Of a stretch of 35,642 nt of DNA, positions 25,259 to 32,271 are shown piece after piece. A program made the translations under genes and the position numbers. The first letter of the stretch is position 1. Each line of letters opens with the position of its first letter. This DNA comes from an uncultured Blautia sp. (GTDB lineage Bacteria > Bacillota > Clostridia > Lachnospirales > Lachnospiraceae). The stretch covers positions 1-35,642 of the forward strand of contig URXG01000021.1 in assembly GCA_900551715.1 (NCBI GenBank), written 5' to 3'. Below the pieces are notes generated by a model, which had not been told where the DNA came from, made no database searches, and saw only the letters and a program-made list of their open reading frames with translations.

Positions 25259-27025
25259 ATGAAAAAATTAATGGAAGTAATGGCAGAAGAACTTGCTTCT
25301 GCTTTTGAAAAAGCCGGTTATGCACCGGAATATGGTAAAGTAACAATATCCAACAGACCGGATCTCTGTGAATTTCAGTGTAACGGAGCCATGGCAGGAG
25401 CCAAAGCCTACAAGAAAGCGCCTTTTATGATCGCAGATGACGTTGTGGCTCACTTAAAAGACAGTAAAGTTTTTGCAGTTGCAGAAGTAGTAAAACCAGG
25501 TTTTATCAACCTGAAAGTCAAAGAAGAATTTCTGGCAGATTATCTGAAAGAAATGGAAGCAGACCCGAAATATTCCGTAGAGACCGCAAAAGAACCAAAA
25601 ACTATTATCATTGACTATGGCGGACCAAACGTTGCCAAACCTCTTCATGTAGGACATCTTCGTTCTGCCATCATCGGTGAAAGCATTAAACGTATCGGAA
25701 GATATGTAGGACATAAAGTAATCGGTGATGTTCACCTGGGTGACTGGGGACTTCAGATGGGTCTCATCATCACAGAGCTGAAACACCGCAAACCGGAACT
25801 TGTTTATTTTGATGACAGTTATCAGGGAGAATACCCGAAAGAAGCACCTTTTAATATCGGTGAGCTGGAAGAAATCTATCCATGTGCCAGCGGCAAATCC
25901 AAAGAAGATGAAGAATACCGTAACGAGGCTCTGGAGGCAACTCATCAGCTGCAGCAGGGCAAACCCGGATACATGGCTCTCTGGAACCATATCATGCAGG
26001 TTTCCGTTACAGACCTTAAGAGAAATTATGCCAACCTGAATGTGGAGTTTGATCTCTGGAAAAAAGAATCCGATGCGCAGCCTTACATTCCGGATATGGT
26101 TCAGAAGATGAAAGACCAGGGCTTTGCATATGAAGATCAGGGAGCACTGGTTGTAGATGTAAAAGAAGAGACAGATACCAAAGAAATCCCACCATGTATG
26201 CTTCTGAAATCAGACGGTGCTTCTCTGTATACTACTACAGACCTTGCTACCATCGTAGAAAGAATGAAGCTTTTTGATCCGAATGAGATTCTTTATGTTG
26301 TTGACAAGCGTCAGGAGCTGCATTTTATCCAGGTATTCCGTTGTGCAAGAAAGACCGGCCTTGTAAAAGATGACACAAAGCTTTCCTTCCTTGGCTTTGG
26401 TACCATGAACGGTAAAGATGGCAAGCCTTTCAAGACAAGAGAAGGCGGTGTTATGCGTCTGGAAAATCTGATCGCTGACATTGATGAAGAGATGTTCCAC
26501 AAGATTGTTGAGAACAGAAGTGTCAAAGATAAAGACGCCAGAGAGACCGCAGAGATCGTAGGACTTTCTGCTATCAAATACGGAGATCTTTCCAACCAGG
26601 CAACCAAGGATTATATTTTTGATATTGACAGATTTACCTCTTTCGAGGGAAATACAGGTCCCTATATTCTGTATACCATCGTGAGAATTAAATCCATCCT
26701 GAACCGCTACAAAGAAGAAGGTGGTGATCTGGATGCAGGTCAGATCCTTCCGGCAGTGAATGCAAGCCAGAAGAACCTGATGCTGGAACTGACAAAATTT
26801 GGCAGTACCATCGAAAATGCATTCGAGGAAAAAGCACCTCACAAGATCTGTGCATATATTTATGAAGTATCCAATGCGTTCAACAGTTTCTACCATGAGA
26901 CCAAGATCCTTAGCGAAGAAAATCAGGCTCAGAAAGAATCTTTCCTGAAACTTCTCGGTTTTACCAAGAGCATTCTGGAGACAAGCATTGAACTTCTTGG
27001 ATTCTCTGCACCGGATCGTATGTAA
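25259..27025 (+). CDS. argS: Arginyl-tRNA synthetase
   Basis: A class I synthetase of 588 residues. The N-terminal Add1 domain leads to GPNVAKPLHVGHLRSAIIG, where HVGH (130-133) is the HIGH motif. The KMSKS equivalent is the degenerate KPFKTREGG loop, normal for many ArgRS. The C-terminal helical anticodon domain includes YDLSNQ-like text and EGNTGPYILYT. AAAGGGGAATC precedes ATG 25259. No T-box fits into the 12-base gap after degV. Confidence 0.96.
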   Translation: MKKLMEVMAEELASAFEKAGYAPEYGKVTISNRPDLCEFQCNGAMAGAKAYKKAPFMIADDVVAHLKDSKVFAVAEVVKPGFINLKVKEEFLADYLKEMEADPKYSVETAKEPKTIIIDYGGPNVAKPLHVGHLRSAIIGESIKRIGRYVGHKVIGDVHLGDWGLQMGLIITELKHRKPELVYFDDSYQGEYPKEAPFNIGELEEIYPCASGKSKEDEEYRNEALEATHQLQQGKPGYMALWNHIMQVSVTDLKRNYANLNVEFDLWKKESDAQPYIPDMVQKMKDQGFAYEDQGALVVDVKEETDTKEIPPCMLLKSDGASLYTTTDLATIVERMKLFDPNEILYVVDKRQELHFIQVFRCARKTGLVKDDTKLSFLGFGTMNGKDGKPFKTREGGVMRLENLIADIDEEMFHKIVENRSVKDKDARETAEIVGLSAIKYGDLSNQATKDYIFDIDRFTSFEGNTGPYILYTIVRIKSILNRYKEEGGDLDAGQILPAVNASQKNLMLELTKFGSTIENAFEEKAPHKICAYIYEVSNAFNSFYHETKILSEENQAQKESFLKLLGFTKSILETSIELLGFSAPDRM

Positions 27026-27034
27026 TATGTTCTT

Positions 27035-27071
27035 AAAACAGTCTTATTCTTCATGGATAGGGCTGTTTTTT
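27035..27071 (+). terminator. Terminator after argS
   Basis: A 13-bp stem (27035-27047 with 27057-27069, two wobbles) and 9-base loop are followed by T residues to 27071. It separates argS from the kinase unit, so the kinase needs its own promoter. Confidence 0.85.
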
Positions 27072-27083
27072 ATAAAAATTTCA

Positions 27084-27112
27084 GAAACAGAAAGCACAGA
27101 ATGTGCTATAAT
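27084..27112 (+). promoter_or_regulatory. Promoter of the kinase unit
   Basis: TATAAT at 27107-27112 is a perfect -10 preceded by TGC (extended -10). GAAACA at 27084-27089 is a weak -35 at 17-base spacing. Transcription would start near 27119, well downstream of all canonical in-frame start codons for the kinase. Confidence 0.7.
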
Positions 27113-27191
27113 ATATTCTGTCATTATTCTTTCACTGGTATTCTCCGGTGTTTATCCAACAGAAATAAACAACAAAAAAGGAGGCGGTTTT

Positions 27192-28424
27192 ATCGATCCT
27201 ACAGGACTTGTTTTAAAGGGACGATACTGCATTATTGATAAAATAGGACAGGGAGGAGAAGGCTCCATGTATCTTGCCAGAGATCTGGAACTGGGTGTAC
27301 TGAGGGCTGTGAAGGAACTCCCCCTGGCAAACAAAAGAGAAGCCAAACTGTTACGTCTTCTGGATCACCAGGCATTGCCAAAGATGATGGATTATACAGA
27401 ACGTGGAGAGTACTGTTATTTGGTAATGGAATATATCAGAGGCATATCCCTGGGAGAAATACTGAGAGAGGGAAGACAGTTTTCCCTGAAAGAAATTATT
27501 TTCACTGGCAAAAAGATTCTGGATATTCTGGAGTATCTTCATTCCAGAAAGCCGGCAGTATGTTATGGAGATCTGAAACCGGATAATCTGATGTTAACTG
27601 AAAATGGAAATCTTTATCTGGTGGATTTTGGAAGTGCACAGACCGAATATGAATATGGCAGGGTATCCTGTAAGGGAACTCCCGGGTTTGCAGCACCGGA
27701 ACAGCTGAAGGGACAGGCACAGAAAGCCAGCGACTTTTATGGACTGGGTAAAACAATGGAGACACTGTGCGGAAAACACAAATGGAAATACTTCCTTCTT
27801 TTTCCGGACTTCGGATACTTTATTTACCGTTGCTGTGCAGCAGATCCTGCCAGACGATGGCAGGATACATGGAAAGCCAGGGAAGAACTTGAAAAGATAC
27901 GTCCTCTGAAAATAAAGCTGAAAGCCATGTTGTTACCGGCAGCCACAGTCCTTATGATTCTGGTGTTGTGGGTGAGCTTTGGTCAGCAGATAGAAAAAAA
28001 TTATCCACCTCTGGAACATGTAGTTGCTTTTGCGACTACTCCTTTTTACAGTCCTGACTATCGTACAGGAAATAAAGAAAGACAGAAAATAATTGTGAAG
28101 AATATAGAACAGTCCCTTCAGGGAATGCAAAAAATTTACAAAGAGCAGGAAGAACAGATACAGATTCTGCGTCTTCTCATTGTGTGTGGGGAGTTGCAGG
28201 GGGCAGAAAAGGCAGAAGATTATTACAGACAGCTTCTTGCATATGAGCCTCAGTTTGGACAGGGGTACATTTCCTATGGGAATTTTCTTTTGAGACAGCT
28301 ACGAAAAGAAGAAAGCAGGGAGATTTATGCTCAATGGAAAAAGAACACAGCTCAAAAGAATGTGGATAATGCTGAGATTAACAGGGAGGAGTTGAAACTA
28401 TGGGAAAAAGAACTGGAAAAATAA
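27192..28424 (+). CDS. Membrane-anchored serine/threonine protein kinase-like protein
   Basis: Numbering from ATC 27192 (410 residues): Gly loop GQGGEG at 19-24, ATP-binding Lys41 (AVKEL), catalytic CYGDLKPDN with Asp127, DFG at 145-147, then GTPGFAAPEQ. The HRD motif reads YGD, so the Arg is missing (a non-RD kinase), but Lys129, Asn132 and DFG are present and activity is likely. A membrane helix (about 245-265) precedes an external region with a helical, TPR-like look. No ATG, GTG or TTG is in frame between the promoter near 27112 and the kinase domain; AAGGAGG at 27178-27184 lies 7 bases before ATC 27192, the proposed start. An ATG at 27027 would be in frame but precedes the promoter and lies before a terminator. 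Confidence 0.8.
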   Translation: MDPTGLVLKGRYCIIDKIGQGGEGSMYLARDLELGVLRAVKELPLANKREAKLLRLLDHQALPKMMDYTERGEYCYLVMEYIRGISLGEILREGRQFSLKEIIFTGKKILDILEYLHSRKPAVCYGDLKPDNLMLTENGNLYLVDFGSAQTEYEYGRVSCKGTPGFAAPEQLKGQAQKASDFYGLGKTMETLCGKHKWKYFLLFPDFGYFIYRCCAADPARRWQDTWKAREELEKIRPLKIKLKAMLLPAATVLMILVLWVSFGQQIEKNYPPLEHVVAFATTPFYSPDYRTGNKERQKIIVKNIEQSLQGMQKIYKEQEEQIQILRLLIVCGELQGAEKAEDYYRQLLAYEPQFGQGYISYGNFLLRQLRKEESREIYAQWKKNTAQKNVDNAEINREELKLWEKELEK

Positions 28425-29296
28425 AAGAGAAAAGAAATCCGGTTAAAAGAAGCCTTTGTCAGGTGATAGCTGTAATTTTGCTGAGTGCCTTTTTGGTGAC
28501 AAAGGTTTCGGGAGAAGCAGAAGAATACGGAGACTGGAATTATGGATGGTCAGCAGAAAATACAGAAGATGAATTGTCCGTTAATCAGGATAGTAATCAA
28601 AAGGATGATTCTCAGGAATTCTGGAACCGGGATAATGCAATATACGGAGTCGGAGGCAGTTCAGAAGCAGATTTTTCTTCCGGAGAGGGGCTGTCAGATT
28701 CTGCCAGTCATCAGACAGGAGGGTATGACAATTCTGATAGAAGAAATAATGTTGGAAACTACAGTCAGCAGTACTCGCAGAATCAGCAGATAACACAGAA
28801 CCAGGAAGAAACAGATTCACAGCCCATAACAGAACCACCGGAACAGCAAAAGAAAACTGACGAATCTGAAGAAGTATCCGTAATACCGCCAGAGACTTCC
28901 TTCAGTAAAAAATCCAAAAAAACATCCAATACAAAAGAGAAAAATAAAAAGAAAGCAGAGATAACACAATCTGCATCAATATTCCCTTCCGTAAAAAATA
29001 AAACAGAAAGACAGAAAAAAGAGAATATTATCCCTGAAATGGGACTTGTATATAGGAAAATTGATACAGACCAGTGTAAGAAGGCGGAAATAAAACTGAA
29101 TACACTGGCAGTAGCAGCAGTAGTTTCTATACGGGCAGATGACAGGGATATCGTATGGCAGCAGAAAGGAAACAGAATTCAGCTTATTTTTTCCGAAAAT
29201 GGATATCATCAGACGGAGATTGCCCTTTTGTGTAGAGAGGATTTCACATGGACGGAACGACAAAAGAATGCTATACTGTCCTATAATACTTTTTGA
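28400..29296 (+). CDS. Secreted Gln/Asn/Ser-rich protein, partner of the kinase gene
   Basis: The 298-residue product starts at ATG 28400 after AGGGAGGAG and overlaps the end of the kinase gene by 25 bases, so the two are translationally linked. A basic N-terminus and hydrophobic stretch (about residues 20-37) form a signal peptide or anchor. Residues 38-205 are low-complexity, rich in Asn, Gln, Ser, Glu and later Lys. The last 85 residues look folded: Val/Ile-rich strands with IIPEMGLVYRKID, LAVAAVVSIR and IQLIFSENGY. No family is recognised. The arrangement suggests a ligand, substrate or extracellular accessory of the kinase, which is inference only. Confidence 0.75.
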   Translation: MGKRTGKIKEKRNPVKRSLCQVIAVILLSAFLVTKVSGEAEEYGDWNYGWSAENTEDELSVNQDSNQKDDSQEFWNRDNAIYGVGGSSEADFSSGEGLSDSASHQTGGYDNSDRRNNVGNYSQQYSQNQQITQNQEETDSQPITEPPEQQKKTDESEEVSVIPPETSFSKKSKKTSNTKEKNKKKAEITQSASIFPSVKNKTERQKKENIIPEMGLVYRKIDTDQCKKAEIKLNTLAVAAVVSIRADDRDIVWQQKGNRIQLIFSENGYHQTEIALLCREDFTWTERQKNAILSYNTF

Positions 29297-29330
29297 GGGA
29301 TTACTCTCATTATATATATCGGAGGAAATT

Positions 29331-29978
29331 ATGTACAAAGCAATTTTATTTGATCTGGACGGAACTCTGACAGAGTCCGGGGAGGGAATCACAAAATGTG
29401 TTCAGTATGCCCTGGAGAAGATCGGTAAACCAGAAGAAAATCTGAAAAAACTGGAAGTTTTTGTGGGACCGCCTCTTTTACAGCAGTTTATGAACTATGC
29501 AGATATAGATGAAGAGACAGCAGAAAAAGCGGTAAAATATTACAGGGAACGATATTCAGCTACAGGCATTTTTGAAAACAGCCCCTATCCTGGGGTGGAG
29601 AGTATGCTCAGTGAGCTGAAAGCGAAAGGCTATCGGCTTGCAGTGGCTTCTTCCAAGCCAGAGTATTTTGTTGCACAGATTTTGGATTATTTTCAGCTGA
29701 CAGATTATTTTGAAGAGATTGTTGGCAGCGAAATGAATGGAAACCGCACCAGCAAATCAGAAGTAATTGAAGAGGCACTTCGAAGACTTGGAATGTCCGA
29801 AAAGAGAAATCAGGTCATTATGGTAGGCGATAAAGAGCATGATGTATTTGGTGCACGTAAGGCAGATCTTAAATGTGTTGCAGTTTCTTACGGATATGGT
29901 TCTCAGGAAGAACTGGAGCAGGCAGAACCTCTGAAGATTGTAGATTCTACAGAAGGAGTACTGGATTTTTTCGCCTGA
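29331..29978 (+). CDS. HAD-family phosphatase, phosphoglycolate phosphatase-like
   Basis: The 215-residue protein starts at ATG 29331 after GGAGG; a longer frame upstream overlaps the secreted-protein gene and adds unrelated text. HAD motif I is FDLDGTLTES with nucleophile Asp8 and acid/base Asp10; motif II is the VASSKPEY Ser; the Lys lies in RTSKSEVIE; motif IV is VGDKEHD with Asp167 and Asp171. The helical cap after motif I is of the PGP/beta-phosphoglucomutase type. Likely substrates are small phosphorylated metabolites or nucleotides (such as 5'-nucleotidase activity); the exact one is not evident. Confidence 0.92.
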   Translation: MYKAILFDLDGTLTESGEGITKCVQYALEKIGKPEENLKKLEVFVGPPLLQQFMNYADIDEETAEKAVKYYRERYSATGIFENSPYPGVESMLSELKAKGYRLAVASSKPEYFVAQILDYFQLTDYFEEIVGSEMNGNRTSKSEVIEEALRRLGMSEKRNQVIMVGDKEHDVFGARKADLKCVAVSYGYGSQEELEQAEPLKIVDSTEGVLDFFA

Positions 29979-30817
29979 GCCCCCTGCGTAAACAAAAAAA
30001 GATCCATCATATCTGGAGGGTACTTTATCCTTGTGGGATTCACTTCTTTTTTTCTCAGCTTGTAGGTTATGTTGGATTATGGCTTCTGGCCAGATACGGA
30101 GAAGGGGGCGGCAATCTTTATTACAACAATGCAATCCTGTTGACAGGCATTACAGGAATACTGACGATAATACCCTGTCTGTACTTTTTCAGAAAAGACC
30201 GGATCGCCCGGATTGCAGGTGGACTTATCCCTGAAGAAAACTCTGCCTGGAAGCTGCGTTTTTCTGAGGGAGTGCTGGTGCTTTTGATGGGCGCTGCCTT
30301 TTCGCAGTTTGCCAATATGCTGGTGGCATTATTGCAGACAACCCTTAATTATCAGGAATATCAGGAATCCATGGATCAGATGATCAGTGGCAAAAGCCTG
30401 TGGTTTTTGATTCTCTGCATGGGAGTGATCGCACCTGTTGCAGAAGAAATCGTATTCCGCTGGCTGATCTATCTCAGACTTCGGGATTATATGTCCATGG
30501 GGCTGGCGGCAGTGATCTCAGGAGTTTTCTTTGGTGTTTATCATGGGAATCTGGTGCAGGCAGTATATGCCGGAATATTGGGAATTGTTTTTGCACGTTT
30601 CCTTGAGATGACCGGCGACCTAAAAACCAGTATCCTTCTTCATATGGGGGCAAATATCTGGTCTCTTCTGTATTCTTACCTGATCAGCTGGGCATTAAAA
30701 AAAGTGTTTTTTGGAGGAATGGTTATGCTGTTAGTACTGGGACTTCTTCTGGTGATGATTTTGGGTACCAGATACTTCCGTAAAAGGGCAGAGAGAATGA
30801 AGAACAGGGTCATATAA
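29975..30817 (+). CDS. CPBP-family intramembrane metalloprotease
   Basis: The protein has six to seven hydrophobic segments and the CPBP (Abi/CAAX-like) motifs: EEIVFR near residues 157-162, FFGVYHGN with a conserved His, and a final His in SILLHMGAN. It probably cleaves membrane substrates or processes prenyl-like or bacteriocin-type targets, as in the family. Start is uncertain: in frame there is no ATG, GTG or TTG after ATG 29873, which would overlap the HAD gene by 106 bases with unlikely text. CTG 29975 overlaps the HAD stop TGA as CTGA, resembling ATGA coupling, and gives 280 residues; it is used here. Confidence 0.8.
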   Translation: MSPLRKQKKIHHIWRVLYPCGIHFFFSQLVGYVGLWLLARYGEGGGNLYYNNAILLTGITGILTIIPCLYFFRKDRIARIAGGLIPEENSAWKLRFSEGVLVLLMGAAFSQFANMLVALLQTTLNYQEYQESMDQMISGKSLWFLILCMGVIAPVAEEIVFRWLIYLRLRDYMSMGLAAVISGVFFGVYHGNLVQAVYAGILGIVFARFLEMTGDLKTSILLHMGANIWSLLYSYLISWALKKVFFGGMVMLLVLGLLLVMILGTRYFRKRAERMKNRVI

Positions 30818-30839
30818 AAGAAAATATAAAAGAAAGTAT

Positions 30840-30880
30840 AAAGTGTCTTTGCCGGATTATCCAGTGAGGGCATTTTTTTT
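30840..30880 (+). terminator. Terminator after the CPBP gene
   Basis: AAAGTGTCTT (30840-30849) pairs through several wobbles with GAGGGCATTT (30866-30875), followed by T residues through 30880. The stem is weaker than the other terminators here. Confidence 0.6.
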
Positions 30881-30913
30881 ATAGGGCTTTTAGAATTTTT
30901 AAGAAACAGGATA

Positions 30914-30942
30914 TTGTTTTTTTATATATGGAATGGTAATAT
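30914..30942 (+). promoter_or_regulatory. Promoter of the GntR-ABC operon
   Basis: TTGTTT (30914-30919), a 17-base spacer and TAATAT (30937-30942) preceded by TGG make a good extended -10 promoter. The predicted start point near 30949 lies within the operator that follows. Confidence 0.75.
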
Positions 30943-30970
30943 AAGTGTATTAAAATAATTAATACACTTA
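30942..30970 (+). promoter_or_regulatory. GntR-type operator, perfect 12-bp inverted repeat
   Basis: TAAGTGTATTAA (30942-30953) and TTAATACACTTA (30959-30970) are exact complements around AATAA. The GTGTAT...ATACAC core is of the type bound by YtrA-subfamily GntR regulators. It covers the end of the -10 box and the transcription start, fitting autorepression of the downstream gntR-ABC operon. Confidence 0.8.
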
Positions 30971-31001
30971 ATACATAAATAAGCTGGGAAGGAGGATATT
31001 T

Positions 31002-31376
31002 TTGATCATATTAGATTATCAGGACAGACGTCCAATCTATGAACAGGTTACAGAGAAATTCAGGATTTTGATCTACCAGGGTGTACTGCCTCCGGGAGAA
31101 AGACTTCCTTCTGTAAGGCAGATGGCAATGGAACTGTCCATCAATCCCAATACCATCCAGAGAGCATATATGACTCTGGAGCAGGAAGGGCTGATCTATC
31201 CGGTAAAGGGAAAAGGAAATTTTGTGGCAGATACATCCAGCATCCAGAAAAAAAGCAGGCAAGATTATTGCAGAGAATTCCAGGGACTGGTAAGAAAAGG
31301 CAGAAAACTGGGGATTTCAGAAAAAACCCTGACAGATTTGGTGCAGAAAGAGTTTGAGGAGGAAAAAAATGATTGA
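31002..31376 (+). CDS. GntR-family transcriptional regulator, YtrA subfamily
   Basis: The 124-residue regulator starts at TTG 31002 after GGAAGGAGG. A winged helix covers about residues 8-78: RPIYEQVTEKFRILIYQG, LPSVRQMAMELSINPNTIQRAY (recognition helix) and the wing GLIYPVKGKGNFVAD. There is only a short helical dimerisation tail, as in YtrA, with no ligand-binding FCD or UTRA domain. It likely represses its own operon from the 12-bp inverted repeat at 30942-30970. Its last eight bases overlap the ATPase gene. Bacillus YtrA responds to cell-wall antibiotics; the inducer here is unknown. Confidence 0.92.
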   Translation: MIILDYQDRRPIYEQVTEKFRILIYQGVLPPGERLPSVRQMAMELSINPNTIQRAYMTLEQEGLIYPVKGKGNFVADTSSIQKKSRQDYCREFQGLVRKGRKLGISEKTLTDLVQKEFEEEKND

Positions 31377-32271
31377 GATCAGAGAATGTAGTAAGTCTTT
31401 TAGCTCTGTGAAGGCTGTCCAGAATGTTTCTATGGATATTGGTGAGAGAGAAGTATTCGGACTGGTAGGAAGCAATGGGGCCGGAAAGAGCACTCTTCTC
31501 CGTATGACAGCAGGCGTGATAAAGCCGGATCATGGAGAAATTCATATTGATGGCATACCGGTATTTGACAATAAAGAAGCTAAAAGCAATCTTTTTTATC
31601 TGTCTGATGACAGTTATTTTCCGGCAAATAATACACCTTCCGATATGGCAGATTATATCAGCCTTTTTTATCCGGGCTTTGAAAAGCAGCGTTTTAGTAA
31701 GCTGTTGCGGCAGTTTCAGCTGAAGGAAGACCAGAAGATCAGTACCTTTTCAAAAGGGATGAAAAAGCAGCTTCAAATATTACTGGGAATCAGTGCAGGA
31801 ACGAAATACCTTCTCTGCGACGAAACTTTTGATGGTCTGGATCCGGTGATGCGCCAGGGAATAAAAAGACTCTTTGCAGCAGAAATCCTCAACAGAGAAT
31901 TTACACCGGTAATTGCTTCACACAGCCTGAGAGAACTGGAAGATATCTGCGATCATGTGGGACTTCTTTATCAGGGGGGGATGTTGTTAAGCAGGAATCT
32001 GGAAGATATGAAATTTCATATTTATAAGATCCAGTGTGTCCTTTCTGATAATGAACAGGAAAAGGCACTGGAGAAAGAACTGGATATTCTGAAACTGGAT
32101 CACCAGGGCTCCCTTGTAGTATTTACAGCAAGAGGCACCAGAACAGAAATCGTGGAGAAGGTACAGGAAAAGAATCCATTGTTCTGCGAAGTTCTTCCAT
32201 TAAGTCTGGAAGAAATATTTATCAGTGAGACGGAGGTGGCAGGATATGAAATCCGGAATTTATTCTTCTAA
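31369..32271 (+). CDS. ABC transporter ATP-binding protein, YtrB-like
   Basis: The 300-residue ATPase starts at ATG 31369 after GAGGAGG, overlapping the GntR stop. Walker A is GSNGAGKST (34-42), the signature is the modified STFSKGMKKQ (125-134), Walker B is YLLCDETFDGLDP (147-159) and the switch is SHS. The C-terminal 90 residues are an extension common in this subfamily. The Walker B Asp and Glu (DE) are intact. It overlaps the permease gene by 26 bases and forms a two-component exporter or resistance module with it. Confidence 0.92.
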   Translation: MIEIRECSKSFSSVKAVQNVSMDIGEREVFGLVGSNGAGKSTLLRMTAGVIKPDHGEIHIDGIPVFDNKEAKSNLFYLSDDSYFPANNTPSDMADYISLFYPGFEKQRFSKLLRQFQLKEDQKISTFSKGMKKQLQILLGISAGTKYLLCDETFDGLDPVMRQGIKRLFAAEILNREFTPVIASHSLRELEDICDHVGLLYQGGMLLSRNLEDMKFHIYKIQCVLSDNEQEKALEKELDILKLDHQGSLVVFTARGTRTEIVEKVQEKNPLFCEVLPLSLEEIFISETEVAGYEIRNLFF

